Of a stretch of 64,000 nt of DNA, positions 51,478-59,583 are shown one piece after another. The notes beneath the pieces are model-generated. The model saw only the letters and a program-made list of their open reading frames with translations, did no database searches and was not told the origin of the DNA. Within the stretch, counting starts at the first letter, position 1. Every line of letters starts with the position of its first letter. The stretch covers positions 124,001 to 188,000 of the forward strand of contig NZ_JAQV02000019.1 of the NCBI RefSeq assembly GCF_000732485.2. The letters run 5' to 3'. The position numbers and the translations under genes were made by a program. This DNA is from Bacillus sp. SJS (GTDB taxonomy: Bacteria; Bacillota; Bacilli; Bacillales; Bacillaceae).

Positions 51478-52317
51478 ATGGAGCTTAATGATTTAGCTGT
51501 AAAAATAGCGGATGTTTATAACAGCAATCCAAAAGTGGATTATATATGGCTTGGAGGATCTGTATCCAGAGGATGGGAAGATTGCTTTTCCGATATTGAG
51601 CTTTTTCTCTGCTGGCGAGAAGAACCAAGTGATGAAGACCGGCTTTTCCCCATTCAAGAGGTCCAGGGAGAAATCATAGATTTTCATGACTATGAAGACG
51701 AAGAATGGTCAGAAACCTACCACGCTCTCGGAGTCAAAATGGAAATCAGCCATTTTTTGACGAGAACTGCAGATTCAGTTTTAGGAGATGTAGTTGACCG
51801 TTCATCCACAGATCTTGAAAAACAATGTCTCGCGGCTGCTGTTTTCAATGGAAAATGCTTAGCGGGAGAAAGCGCATTTCAGAGGCTGATAGAAAAAGTA
51901 TCCGTCTATCCGGAATCTTTAAAGCTTGCAATGATAACAGAGAATTTAGAGCTTGGAAGCAGATGGAGAAACCGGTACGCTCTTGTGGAAAGACAGGATT
52001 GGCTCTTGCTCCATCAGATTTTTGTCAACGTACAGAAAAACGTAATGAGTGTACTTTTTGCATTAAATGAAACCTATGTTCATCATCCGGGGTTTAAGTG
52101 GCAGAGGCAGTCTCTTGGCGAAATGAATAGTAAGCCATCATTAGCAGCGGAGCGCATGGGAAATGTCTTTTTGCAGGATCCGAAGCAAGGTTTGGTGATT
52201 TTGGAGGAGCTGTTAAAAGACGTCTATCAATTGGTGAAGGATGAATGCCCTCACCTAAGTATTGATCATCTCATTCAAGCCAATCAATCTGCCCGTTTAC
52301 AGCAAAAAAACAGGTGA
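51478..52317 (+). CDS. Nucleotidyltransferase-fold protein attached to the nag operon
   Basis: A 279-residue protein with a minimal nucleotidyltransferase signature at the N-terminus, LGGSVSRGW at 25-33 and SDIELFL at 38-44 (D39-x-E41), as in aminoglycoside and small-molecule adenylyltransferases. The C-terminal 150 residues are helical (NLELGSRWRNRYALVERQDW). It starts two bases after the nagR stop, so it belongs to the nag operon. The substrate is unknown; an amino sugar is a natural guess from context only. A terminator follows. Confidence 0.75.
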   Translation: MELNDLAVKIADVYNSNPKVDYIWLGGSVSRGWEDCFSDIELFLCWREEPSDEDRLFPIQEVQGEIIDFHDYEDEEWSETYHALGVKMEISHFLTRTADSVLGDVVDRSSTDLEKQCLAAAVFNGKCLAGESAFQRLIEKVSVYPESLKLAMITENLELGSRWRNRYALVERQDWLLLHQIFVNVQKNVMSVLFALNETYVHHPGFKWQRQSLGEMNSKPSLAAERMGNVFLQDPKQGLVILEELLKDVYQLVKDECPHLSIDHLIQANQSARLQQKNR

Positions 52318-52342
52318 ATGACAAATGATTCACCTGTTTTTC
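52305..52342 (+). terminator. Terminator of the nag operon (bidirectional)
   Basis: AAAAACAGGTGAAT and ATTCACCTGTTTTT form the stem around GACAAATG; tracts lie on both sides, and the RDD gene converges on it. Confidence 0.88.
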
Positions 52343-52927
52343 TTATGCTTCTTTAACTTCATTAATCCCAGTAACAGCTGGTTCACCTGGCGAATTACGG
52401 GTTACATATGTACCGGCAATCAAATCATGCAATGAGCGCTTATCTTCCCTCACACCCACCATAATGGCACTTGCTAAAAGCATGATTGAGGAAAGCAGCA
52501 TTCCTCCAATGAAAACAGCAAAAGCTGACATCATTGAATTGTTTATTGCTAAACTTGGATCCGTGGGGTTGGCTAAGACTTGTGCAATCTCAGTCCATGC
52601 CATGGTAAGCGCAATAATGGCTCCGATACCAATTGGAGCGCTATAGAGAATACCGCTTACCACTGAACGTTTGATCATAGTCCAGAACGTGACGTTTGTC
52701 CCGTTCACTCGTAAAATACGAATGCTGACGGCCCTTTTTCCCACCGTATATCCGTACCAGAAAATCGGAAGCAGAAGTCCATAAAAGAACTGAATACCGC
52801 TCGTAGCACTATTCCCAATGCCTTCTCCCATGATTAAAACCAAAAAGTAACCTATAACTGCAAAAATAATTCCATCAATCAGATTTGCGCCTAAGCGAAT
52901 CCAAAAGCCTGCAGGATTTTTATGCAT
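52343..52927 (-). CDS. RDD family membrane protein
   Basis: A 194-residue protein with three to four helices. GFWIRLGANLIDGIIFAVIG is the N-terminal RDD motif (Arg/Asp), and LLLPIFWYGYTVGKRAVSIR and HDLIAGTYVTR are the later conserved parts. RDD proteins have been linked to ion transport and osmotic stress; the role here is not known. ATG 52927 follows GGAGG by about nine bases. Confidence 0.85.
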   Translation of the reverse strand: MHKNPAGFWIRLGANLIDGIIFAVIGYFLVLIMGEGIGNSATSGIQFFYGLLLPIFWYGYTVGKRAVSIRILRVNGTNVTFWTMIKRSVVSGILYSAPIGIGAIIALTMAWTEIAQVLANPTDPSLAINNSMMSAFAVFIGGMLLSSIMLLASAIMVGVREDKRSLHDLIAGTYVTRNSPGEPAVTGINEVKEA

Positions 52928-53053
52928 AAGCAATCCCCTCCTTCAATATAGTACTTTCCCATCATACACTTTAAAAAAACTCCAGGTAAACCAGTTTTTT
53001 GGATAAATAGCGTTCTGCAGCAGAAAAAATTTCTATGATATGATAAAAAACAG

Positions 53054-53110
53054 ATGCCGATCAGATAAACTGAAGGCTCATCTTTATTTAAAAGTGAGTT
53101 TTTATTTTTC
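53054..53110 (+). promoter_or_regulatory. Likely transcription attenuator before the threonine synthase gene
   Basis: A terminator hairpin (CTCATCTTT/AAAGTGAG, 53077-53098, one bulge) with TTTTTATTTTT ends 19 bases before the start codon. No plus-strand gene precedes it, since the RDD gene is divergent, so it must act on the leader of this gene. GATGCC at 53054-53059 can pair with GGCTCATC at 53075-53082 (one bulge) and would break the terminator stem. The signal is unknown. Confidence 0.55.
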
Positions 53111-53128
53111 ATGGGGAGGCAATTTGTT

Positions 53129-54340
53129 ATGCAGTATAGCTATATGACCAGGCTCTTTTGCCCTAAATGCGGGAGGAATTATGATCCCGAGCAAATTCAT
53201 CAATTGTGTACATGCGGCTCTCCGCTGCTGGTGGATTATGATTATGAAGAGATAAAAAAAGTATGGACGAAGGAAAGTTTAGCTGCAAGATCAAGCAATA
53301 TATGGAGATACCACGAGCTCCTGCCAGTTCGCAAGGAAGAGAATGCCGTCACGATGGGCGAGGGGGGGACTCCAATACTGCCTGTTTCGAAAATGGGTGA
53401 AAAATATGGAATTTCTCACCTATTCATGAAGGATGAGGGGCTGATTCCGACGGGGTCCTTTAAAGCAAGGGGAGCGGCAGTTGGGCTCTCTAAAGCGAAA
53501 GAGCTTGGAGTCAAAAAGTTTGCGATGCCAACGAATGGGAATGCAGGTGCAGCATGGTCGCTTTATGCCGCCAGGGCAGGTCTTGAAGCGAATGTCGTTA
53601 TGCCGGTTGATGCTCCCGTCACGACCCGAAAGGAATGTGCAGCTTCGGGAGCAAGATTGTGGCTGGTAAACGGGCTGATCAGTGATGCCGGAAAAATGGT
53701 GGGTGAGCTAGTCGGCAAAAAAGGGTATTATGATGCTTCCACCTTAAAAGAGCCATACCGAATTGAAGGAAAGAAGACAATGGGTCTCGAGATCGCAGAG
53801 CAGTTTAATTGGGAAGTTCCGGATGTCATTCTTTATCCGACAGGCGGAGGAGTCGGACTAATCGGTATTTATAAAGCCATGATCGAACTGCAGAAACTCG
53901 GCTGGATTTCGTCTGACAAAATGCCCAGGCTAGTTGCGGTTCAGGCGGAGGGGTGCGCCCCGATTGTGAAAGCATTGGAAGAAGGAAAACGGGAATCCGA
54001 ATTCTGGAACAATTCCAAGACTGGGGCCTTTGGAATCAATGTTCCAAAAGCGATTGGAGATTTTCTCGTACTTGATGCGATTTATCAGACGAAAGGCTGT
54101 GCTGTGTCTGTATCAGAGGAAGCCATTCAGCTTGCACAGCTGGATGTCGCGTCGAAGGAAGGGCTTTTCATTTGTCCTGAAGGGGCGGCCGTTTTTGCTG
54201 CTGCCCAAAAGCTGCGTGAGGAGCTATGGATAAAGGAACATGATACGGTTGTCCTGCTTAACACAGGACAAGGAATTAAGTATGCAGATGACCTTGAGGC
54301 AGAGGTTCCAGTCCTTGAACCGGGTGACTCCCTCGTATAA
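53129..54340 (+). CDS. thrC: Threonine synthase with N-terminal zinc-ribbon-like segment
   Basis: A 403-residue PLP enzyme. The start contains LFCPKCGRNYDP and LCTCGSPL, a CxxC-CxC zinc-ribbon-like segment typical of archaeal-type threonine synthases. GSFKARGAAVG (about 113-123) holds the PLP Lys, PTNGNAGAAWS the phosphate-binding loop, and PTGGGVGLIG the Gly-rich loop. It makes threonine from O-phosphohomoserine; a related activity (a threonine dehydratase or diaminopropionate-type lyase) is possible because hom and thrB are not adjacent. ATG 53129 has GGGGAGG nine bases upstream. Confidence 0.82.
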   Translation: MQYSYMTRLFCPKCGRNYDPEQIHQLCTCGSPLLVDYDYEEIKKVWTKESLAARSSNIWRYHELLPVRKEENAVTMGEGGTPILPVSKMGEKYGISHLFMKDEGLIPTGSFKARGAAVGLSKAKELGVKKFAMPTNGNAGAAWSLYAARAGLEANVVMPVDAPVTTRKECAASGARLWLVNGLISDAGKMVGELVGKKGYYDASTLKEPYRIEGKKTMGLEIAEQFNWEVPDVILYPTGGGVGLIGIYKAMIELQKLGWISSDKMPRLVAVQAEGCAPIVKALEEGKRESEFWNNSKTGAFGINVPKAIGDFLVLDAIYQTKGCAVSVSEEAIQLAQLDVASKEGLFICPEGAAVFAAAQKLREELWIKEHDTVVLLNTGQGIKYADDLEAEVPVLEPGDSLV

Positions 54341-54469
54341 ACATTTCGACCAAAAACAAGGAATTCACCAGTCTAAATGAGCAGAGACAGTTGAGGAATT
54401 GGCGCTATTGGCATCGGATGAAGCTGCTGACATAATGGTGGGGAGATTAGAAAAAGGAGCCCAGACTAT

Positions 54470-55678
54470 ATGAAAATGAAAGTAATCGCCGCCATAGCAA
54501 TAAGCTCTTGTTTAGCAATTAGTCTCCCGTTCATTAAGTCATCTGCAGCTACAATCCTGCAAACAGCCAAGCAGTACATGGGTACAAGCTATTCAAGTAA
54601 AGGTAATACACCGGCGGAAGGATTCAACTCAGCCGGATTTGTTCAATATGTTTTTAAAAAAACTAAGGGAATTGAACTTCCGCCTCTATCAAGCGAGCAG
54701 TGGAGCTTTGGAACAGAGGTAAAAAGGGAAAGCCTGCAGCCGGGGGATGTCCTGTTTTTTAACGATTCATCCGGCGGAAAGCTTTCAACAACCGGAATTT
54801 ATGAAGGAAATGGGCGGATGATATACAGCTCTGTGTCGAAAGGAGTTACATCTGTCGGATTTCAAAACTCTAATTACTGGAACAGCCGCTATGCGGGTGC
54901 GAAGCGGATTACCGGCCCGCTGAAGATGGCATCGGCTAACCAGGTTATTTCAAAAGGGCTTCAGTATTTAAATGTTCCTTATACAGAGGGAGGCCAGTCG
55001 CCTGATGGATTTGACTGCTCCGGATTCACTAAGTATGTGTATGAAAAAGCATCCGGAATCTACTTGCCGGAAACCCCTGAACAGCAATGGGCGGTTGGAG
55101 CTTCGGTAGCGAGGGAAAACGTCCAGCCGGGAGATCTTGTGTTCTTCAAAGACACACATCGGCCCGGAATTTCCCACGTTGGCATTTACGCAGGAAATAA
55201 CCAAATTCTCAATGCGACACGGATTGGCGGCGCGAATAAAGTAACGGTCAGCTACCTCACGAATAATTTTTTACAGGAAAAATTCGCGGGAATAAAACGG
55301 GTCAGCGGACTTGGGATCGACCGAAGTGAGCCCGTGGTGAAGAATGCTGAAGAACTTGTCGGAACAAAGTTCGCGAAGAACGGAGTTTCTCCGGAAACCG
55401 GATTTGATACATCCAGTTTCGTGCAGTATGTATTTAAGAAGGCAAAAGGCATGCAGCTGCCAAGGTACGGAAATCAGCAGATTAACCTGGGACAGGAAGT
55501 TGCAGAAAAGGACCTTAAACCAGGGGATCTCGTCTTTTTCCAAACCGGCTCAATCGTACCTGCTATCTATGCCGGTAAAGGGCAGGTAATCCTCACATCA
55601 AATGATGGAGTAAAAGTCATTCATTACAAGGTGAGCACTTACTGGTCAAGCAAATATTTAAAAGCTAAACGCATATAA
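54470..55678 (+). CDS. Secreted protein with three NlpC/P60 domains, only the central one with a catalytic Cys
   Basis: A 402-residue exported protein; residues 1-27 are the signal peptide. Domain 1 (30-148), domain 2 (157-282) and domain 3 (292-402) are all NlpC/P60-like. Domain 2 keeps the Cys (FDCSGF, C183) and the His (GISHVGIYAG, H236). In domain 1 the same places are S54 (FNSAGF) and T107/T108; in domain 3 T314 (FDTSSF) and P364/A365, so both are presumably inactive and may bind the wall. PgdS of B. subtilis, a poly-gamma-glutamate hydrolase, also has three such domains. Substrate: peptidoglycan stem peptides or gamma-glutamyl polymers. Confidence 0.85.
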   Translation: MKMKVIAAIAISSCLAISLPFIKSSAATILQTAKQYMGTSYSSKGNTPAEGFNSAGFVQYVFKKTKGIELPPLSSEQWSFGTEVKRESLQPGDVLFFNDSSGGKLSTTGIYEGNGRMIYSSVSKGVTSVGFQNSNYWNSRYAGAKRITGPLKMASANQVISKGLQYLNVPYTEGGQSPDGFDCSGFTKYVYEKASGIYLPETPEQQWAVGASVARENVQPGDLVFFKDTHRPGISHVGIYAGNNQILNATRIGGANKVTVSYLTNNFLQEKFAGIKRVSGLGIDRSEPVVKNAEELVGTKFAKNGVSPETGFDTSSFVQYVFKKAKGMQLPRYGNQQINLGQEVAEKDLKPGDLVFFQTGSIVPAIYAGKGQVILTSNDGVKVIHYKVSTYWSSKYLKAKRI

Positions 55679-55680
55679 AT

Positions 55681-55713
55681 AAAAGCCCCTGCTGACTCCT
55701 GGCAGGGGCTTAA
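55681..55713. terminator. Hairpin terminator between NlpC/P60 gene and yfhD
   Basis: AAGCCCCTGC and GCAGGGGCTT pair around a nine-base loop. The T tract (TTTTATTT) is on the minus strand, so it mainly ends yfhD; on the plus strand the tract is short. Confidence 0.7.
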
Positions 55714-55721
55714 TGCATGTT

Positions 55722-55910
55722 TTAGTGGCTTTTTTGCTGACGTTCGTTTGCCGCGCTGGCTCTCGCCTGTGCTTTCACGTCCGCTTGGTCGGCTAATTCA
55801 CGGGAATACTCCTCATACGTTCCATCCGTTTCTCTTTTCAGCTGCTTCGGAACTTGAGGAAGACTATTCTTGTTTTTATCACGATTGTGCTGTTTGTGTC
55901 CTCTTCCCAA
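55722..55910 (-). CDS. yfhD: YfhD family protein
   Basis: A 62-residue, highly charged protein with the family core HNRDKNKNSLPQVPK and ending ELADQADVKAQARASAANER. TTG 55910 has a GGGGG site six bases upstream and gives the usual YfhD length; the ATG-started longer frame lacks a site. Function unknown. First gene of the conserved yfh block here. Confidence 0.8.
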   Translation of the reverse strand: MGRGHKQHNRDKNKNSLPQVPKQLKRETDGTYEEYSRELADQADVKAQARASAANERQQKSH

Positions 55911-55988
55911 AATGAACGCCCCCTGTGTTGTTGTGAACTTGTGGTTCACTATTAGGATGGCCGATGAAGGCAGCGTACATGCTGGAAA

Positions 55989-56108
55989 CTAGTTCTTCTT
56001 CTTCGTAAAACCGCCAGCACGGTCAGCCGCTTTAAATTCTTTCCCGAAGAGAACCTCCTGTGCAGTGGTCAGTGTTCTCTTAGAATTCTCATGACGTTTC
56101 TTTTCCAT
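55989..56108 (-). CDS. yfhE: YfhE family protein (39 residues)
   Basis: A very short frame encoding MEKKRHENSKRTLTTAQEVL then FGKEFKAADRAGGFTKKKN. The KRTL...QEVL...EFKxADRAGGF pattern is that of the Bacillus YfhE family. GGAG lies ten bases before the ATG. Its place next to yfhD agrees with B. subtilis. Function unknown. Confidence 0.82.
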   Translation of the reverse strand: MEKKRHENSKRTLTTAQEVLFGKEFKAADRAGGFTKKKN

Positions 56109-56230
56109 TATGTATCAGCTCCATTTTTTTAAGGATAGAACTATTTTCGACAAGTATGGGGGGATTCATACAGATGAAGGGGTGGACACGTACTTTTTAA
56201 CGAACTTTGCCGGGATGGAAGTGTGTCTGG

Positions 56231-56356
56231 GTAAAGTCAGCAATAAACGGAGGAAAGTCAGCAATTAATAGTAAATAGTCCGCAATTAACGGCCGAAAGT
56301 CAGCAATTAATGGTGAAAAGTCAGCAATTATCTGTCGAAAGTCAGCAAAACAATCA
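56231..56356. repeat. Tandem array, six 21-bp units
   Basis: AAAGTCAGCA(AT) recurs at 56231, 56252, 56273 (variant ATAGTCCGCA), 56294, 56315 and 56336, with a period of exactly 21. It lies between yfhE and the acetyltransferase, both on the minus strand. The rest of 56109-56548 has no gene. Confidence 0.85.
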
Positions 56357-56548
56357 TTTTGCAGATAGTTCATCTTGTATTTTAACTAGAAATCATCGTG
56401 TGAGAGCCAATAGGTGTTGAACTGTTGGGAAATGCGTCAAAATAAATGCAGGGATCACCTGGAAAAATAAATTTGTCCGCTATATCCCCTGTATCAACCT
56501 TAAATCAAAGCGCCTTCCTTATTCAAAGCCTTTAACTGCCTTGCAAAC

Positions 56549-56578
56549 CAAAAGCCCGCCATCAATAATGGCGGGCTG
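56549..56578 (-). terminator. Terminator of the acetyltransferase gene
   Basis: AGCCCGCCAT and ATGGCGGGCT pair around TATTG on the minus strand, followed by TTTTGG. Confidence 0.82.
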
Positions 56579-56583
56579 TACTT

Positions 56584-57141
56584 TTATGCTTCTTTCAAGT
56601 GCTGTTCTTCTACAGCACAAGGGGTTCTCATAGTATAGAGTGTATATAAATCCTTTTTAATTTCAAATAGGCTGTAGATGTCTTCTCCGTTGTTGATTTG
56701 TTCCAGCAGTGCCTTGCGTGTTTCATTGGCACATTCGACGTATGGAAGTTTTTCTGCAGCTTTGGTGGAACGGACGTTGACTTTCCGGATACGGAGGAAA
56801 ATGGTGTCGATACCCAGTTCGTAGAATAGTTCATTGAAAAATGCGTCTTTTGCCGCTTGGTTGTAGCCCTTACCATGGTAAGGCTTGCCGAGCCAGGTTC
56901 CGAGGAACCCGGCGTTTTCCTGGAGATCAAAAAGACTGATGGTCCCGATTGGAGAGCCCCATTCGTCAAGAATGGTCCGTGAAATCAATTCACTGCGCTC
57001 TTCGGCTTCGATTGTTTGCTTGGTTAAAAACAAATATTCCTCGATTGAATCAGCTTTATGACGTACATAAGGGAAGACGTCGGGGTGTACCATGAGTTCA
57101 TACAGCGCATGACTATCGTGAATGTCACGTTTTTTAAGCAT
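56584..57141 (-). CDS. GNAT family N-acetyltransferase
   Basis: A 185-residue acetyltransferase (RimJ/RimL-like). FLGTWLGKPYHGKGYNQAAKD (described in two parts: the strand FLGTWLG and the acetyl-CoA loop HGKGYNQAA) is the family core; IDTIFLRIRKVNVRSTKAAEK is the usual C-terminal strand and helix. ATG 57141 has GGGAG eight bases upstream; the ATG seven codons before it lies in a hairpin. The 150 bases upstream hold an unusual structured element (57187-57300). Confidence 0.83.
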   Translation of the reverse strand: MLKKRDIHDSHALYELMVHPDVFPYVRHKADSIEEYLFLTKQTIEAEERSELISRTILDEWGSPIGTISLFDLQENAGFLGTWLGKPYHGKGYNQAAKDAFFNELFYELGIDTIFLRIRKVNVRSTKAAEKLPYVECANETRKALLEQINNGEDIYSLFEIKKDLYTLYTMRTPCAVEEQHLKEA

Positions 57142-57186
57142 CTTTCTCGCTCCCTCCAACATGAGGGCAGACGCGTAGCCTTAGCC

Positions 57187-57300
57187 CCACCCTCGAAATT
57201 TTTTAAATTAGCCAAAAAATTTCGGGGTGGGAATCGAACCCACTAGGACCAGTAAAACTGGTGGCGCACCATTTGCCTTCCCATTGAACCCAGGTCATTA
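57187..57300 (-). ncRNA. tRNA-like structured element upstream of the acetyltransferase gene
   Basis: On the minus strand, GTGGGTTCGATTCCCAC is a canonical T arm (5-bp stem, TTCGATT loop). Before it CACCAGTTTTACTGGTC can form an arm with a seven-base loop having U33 and UUU in the anticodon place, or a five-base stem with TTTTA. A D arm and a 5' acceptor strand matching the CCCGAAA that follows the T arm are missing. Downstream CCACCCCGAAATTTTTT pairs with AAAAAATTTCGAGGGTGG in a long hairpin. It may be a degenerate tRNA, a tRNA-like RNA or a leader structure of the acetyltransferase gene. Confidence 0.4.
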
Positions 57301-57392
57301 AGTTGTCATACACAGCAAGGCTTTGTGAGCAAGCCATGCACTGATATCATACTCGAATTTGTTTAAAAAAGATACAGTTTTTTTGCGAAAAT

Positions 57393-58565
57393 TTATTGGT
57401 TTTTTTGGCCAATTTTTATCCCTTTTTCAGAGGCCCATTTGGAGTCTTCAAACACGAATTTTCCGTCAATCATTGTGCACTTTGGCTTCGCTAAATAATG
57501 GAAGGGGTGGTGGCTCCAGAGAACCAAATCTGCATCCTTTCCAACCTCTAAGCTGCCGATGCGATGGTCGACTTGAAGATTGCGTGCTGCGGTAATTGTG
57601 ATGCCTTCGATCGCTTTTTGCTCATCGAAGCCTTCACGTACGGCGAGTGAAGCTACGACATTTAAATATTGGATAGGTGTGTAGGGATGATCCGTTGTAA
57701 TGGATACTTCTACCCCTTTATCGGTAAGGGCCTGATACGTTTGCCAGCTTTTATTTCTAAGCTCGATTTTTGACCGTCTTGTAAAGGTCGGTCCAACACT
57801 AACCTTTGCATTCGTGCCTGCAAATTCATCGGCAATGAGATGACCTTCTGTACAGTGCTCAATTCTGTAATCTAAATTGAACTCCTCCGCGAATCTAATG
57901 GCAGATAGGATATCGTCTGCTCTGTGTGCGTGAATACGGACAGGAATTTCGCGTCTCAATGCCCGGCGGATGGAAAGAGAGCGGAAATCCTCTTTTTCAT
58001 CGCAGTATTTTGCGAGATAAAAGGCTTCTCTGAGCATGCCCATAATCCCCATCCTGGTGATGGAATCCTTATTGCCTGTACTGTGGATCCGTTTCGGATT
58101 TTCACCAAGGGCAATTTTTAGACCAGCGGTTTCCTTAATCAGCATGTCGCTTATATTGACACCCCAGGTTTTGATAACAGATGTCGTTCCGCCGATTACG
58201 TTGGCGCTCCCGGGCATAATGTGAACCGTCGTTATTCCGTGTGAAATCGCATCACGGAATCCGGAGTCAAGCGGATGAACGCCATCAAGGGCCCGGATAT
58301 GAGGTGTCAAAGGTTCAACGGTTTCATTGGCGTCGTTTCCAGCCCATCCGGTTCCTTCATCATAAAGACCTAGATGGGTATGAACATCGATCAGTCCCGG
58401 AAACAAATATTGATCCTGACAATCAATGATTGTGCATTCATCAGGTGCGGGAATGTTTTTTCCGATTTTGACGATTTTCCCATTTTCAACAAGAAGATCG
58501 GAAGCATATAAAATTTCGGAAGTGACGGGAAAAATAGTAGCGCGCTTAAATAATGTGCAGGTCAT
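57393..58565 (-). CDS. Amidohydrolase family protein (imidazolonepropionase-like)
   Basis: A 390-residue metal-dependent hydrolase. LFPGLIDVHTHLGLYDEG has the HxH metal pair, PVRIHAHRADDI and YRIEHCTEGHLI later His ligands and VSITTDHPYTP the catalytic Asp. GKDADLVLWSHHPF is the usual end of the composite domain. It is cytoplasmic. The substrate is unknown (cyclic amide or peptide-like). AGGAG precedes the ATG. The gene is not part of the standard yfh set of B. subtilis and is inserted between yfhE and yfhF. Confidence 0.85.
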   Translation of the reverse strand: MTCTLFKRATIFPVTSEILYASDLLVENGKIVKIGKNIPAPDECTIIDCQDQYLFPGLIDVHTHLGLYDEGTGWAGNDANETVEPLTPHIRALDGVHPLDSGFRDAISHGITTVHIMPGSANVIGGTTSVIKTWGVNISDMLIKETAGLKIALGENPKRIHSTGNKDSITRMGIMGMLREAFYLAKYCDEKEDFRSLSIRRALRREIPVRIHAHRADDILSAIRFAEEFNLDYRIEHCTEGHLIADEFAGTNAKVSVGPTFTRRSKIELRNKSWQTYQALTDKGVEVSITTDHPYTPIQYLNVVASLAVREGFDEQKAIEGITITAARNLQVDHRIGSLEVGKDADLVLWSHHPFHYLAKPKCTMIDGKFVFEDSKWASEKGIKIGQKNQ

Positions 58566-58596
58566 TTTTGTGCTCCTAGCGGAAATAGATTTTATA

Positions 58597-59487
58597 CTAT
58601 TTTATTATGTCAGACAGAGCAGGTTCAAGCGATGGGAAAATAAAAGTATAGCCGTTTTCAATCGCTTTTTTCGGAAGAACACGCTGTCCTTCCAATAAAA
58701 GAATGCTCATTTCCCCAAGTGCAAGCTTAATGGCGCTGCTTGGTGCCGGCAGCCAGTGCGGCTTGTTGATGACTTTGCCCAGCGTTTTCCCGAAGGTATC
58801 CATTTGAACAGGGTTGGGTGATGTCATGTTTATCGGCCCGCTAATTTCATCATGATGGATGATGAAATCCATTAGCCCGGCAATATCCGTTACATGAATC
58901 CATGACATCCACTGGGTACCTGAGCCAAGCGGGCCTCCGCCGTATAATTTATAAGGGAGGATCATTTTCTGGAGCACGCCTCCTTCTCCGAGCACAATTC
59001 CTAGTCTGGCGTAAACGGTGCGGATCCCTAAATCGCGAATCATCGATGCTTCCTGTTCCCATTTTAGAACGGTGCTTGAAAGGAAATCTTCATCCGTTCC
59101 GTTCGACTCCTCTGTAAATGTTTTTTCTTCAGACGTCCCGTAAATTCCAACAGCACTTGCATTTATAAATACAGACGGTTTTTTGTCCATTCCGTTCAGT
59201 ATTTTATAAACTTCTCTAGTGGATTCAACGCGGCTTTCTACAATTTCCTTCTTCGTTTCCTCTGTCCAGCGGGAGCTGATTGATTTTCCTGCAAGGTTGA
59301 TCATAACGTCCAGGCCTTCCAGACTTGGAATAGGTTTAGCCCCATCCATCCACTTCGCATATTCAATGTTTCCATAGCCTTCTTTTTCACTTCTGGTTAG
59401 GATAACGACGTTATGGCCTTCTCTTGCAAAGTATTGGGCGATATGTTTTCCGACGAAACCGGATCCTCCGGCGATTGCTATTTTCAT
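58597..59487 (-). CDS. yfhF: TIGR01777 family epimerase-like protein YfhF
   Basis: A 296-residue NAD(P)-binding protein: IAGGSGFVGKHIAQYF at the N-terminus, VMINLAGKSISSRWTEETK in the middle, WMSWIHVTDIAGLMDF, and a C-terminal DUF1731 domain (NKPHWLPAPSSAIKLALGE). ATG 59487 follows GAGGTG by six bases; the GTG three codons upstream is less likely. It sits divergent to recX as in B. subtilis. The reaction is unknown. A paralogue lies at 5.3 kb. Confidence 0.9.
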   Translation of the reverse strand: MKIAIAGGSGFVGKHIAQYFAREGHNVVILTRSEKEGYGNIEYAKWMDGAKPIPSLEGLDVMINLAGKSISSRWTEETKKEIVESRVESTREVYKILNGMDKKPSVFINASAVGIYGTSEEKTFTEESNGTDEDFLSSTVLKWEQEASMIRDLGIRTVYARLGIVLGEGGVLQKMILPYKLYGGGPLGSGTQWMSWIHVTDIAGLMDFIIHHDEISGPINMTSPNPVQMDTFGKTLGKVINKPHWLPAPSSAIKLALGEMSILLLEGQRVLPKKAIENGYTFIFPSLEPALSDIIK

Positions 59488-59583
59488 CCTTGTCACCTCG
59501 CGTATTTTTTAAATGCTTTTTCTAAGCTCTACCCTGCCTCCCTGATGATAAACGTGTGCTAAAATAGGAGAGAGGTGTTGAGA

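Noticed and set aside
57145-57200. T-box riboswitch before the acetyltransferase
   Set aside because: AGGGTGG is present but the following bases do not give the conserved ACCGCG, no Stem I motif was found, and the gene is not an amino acid gene.
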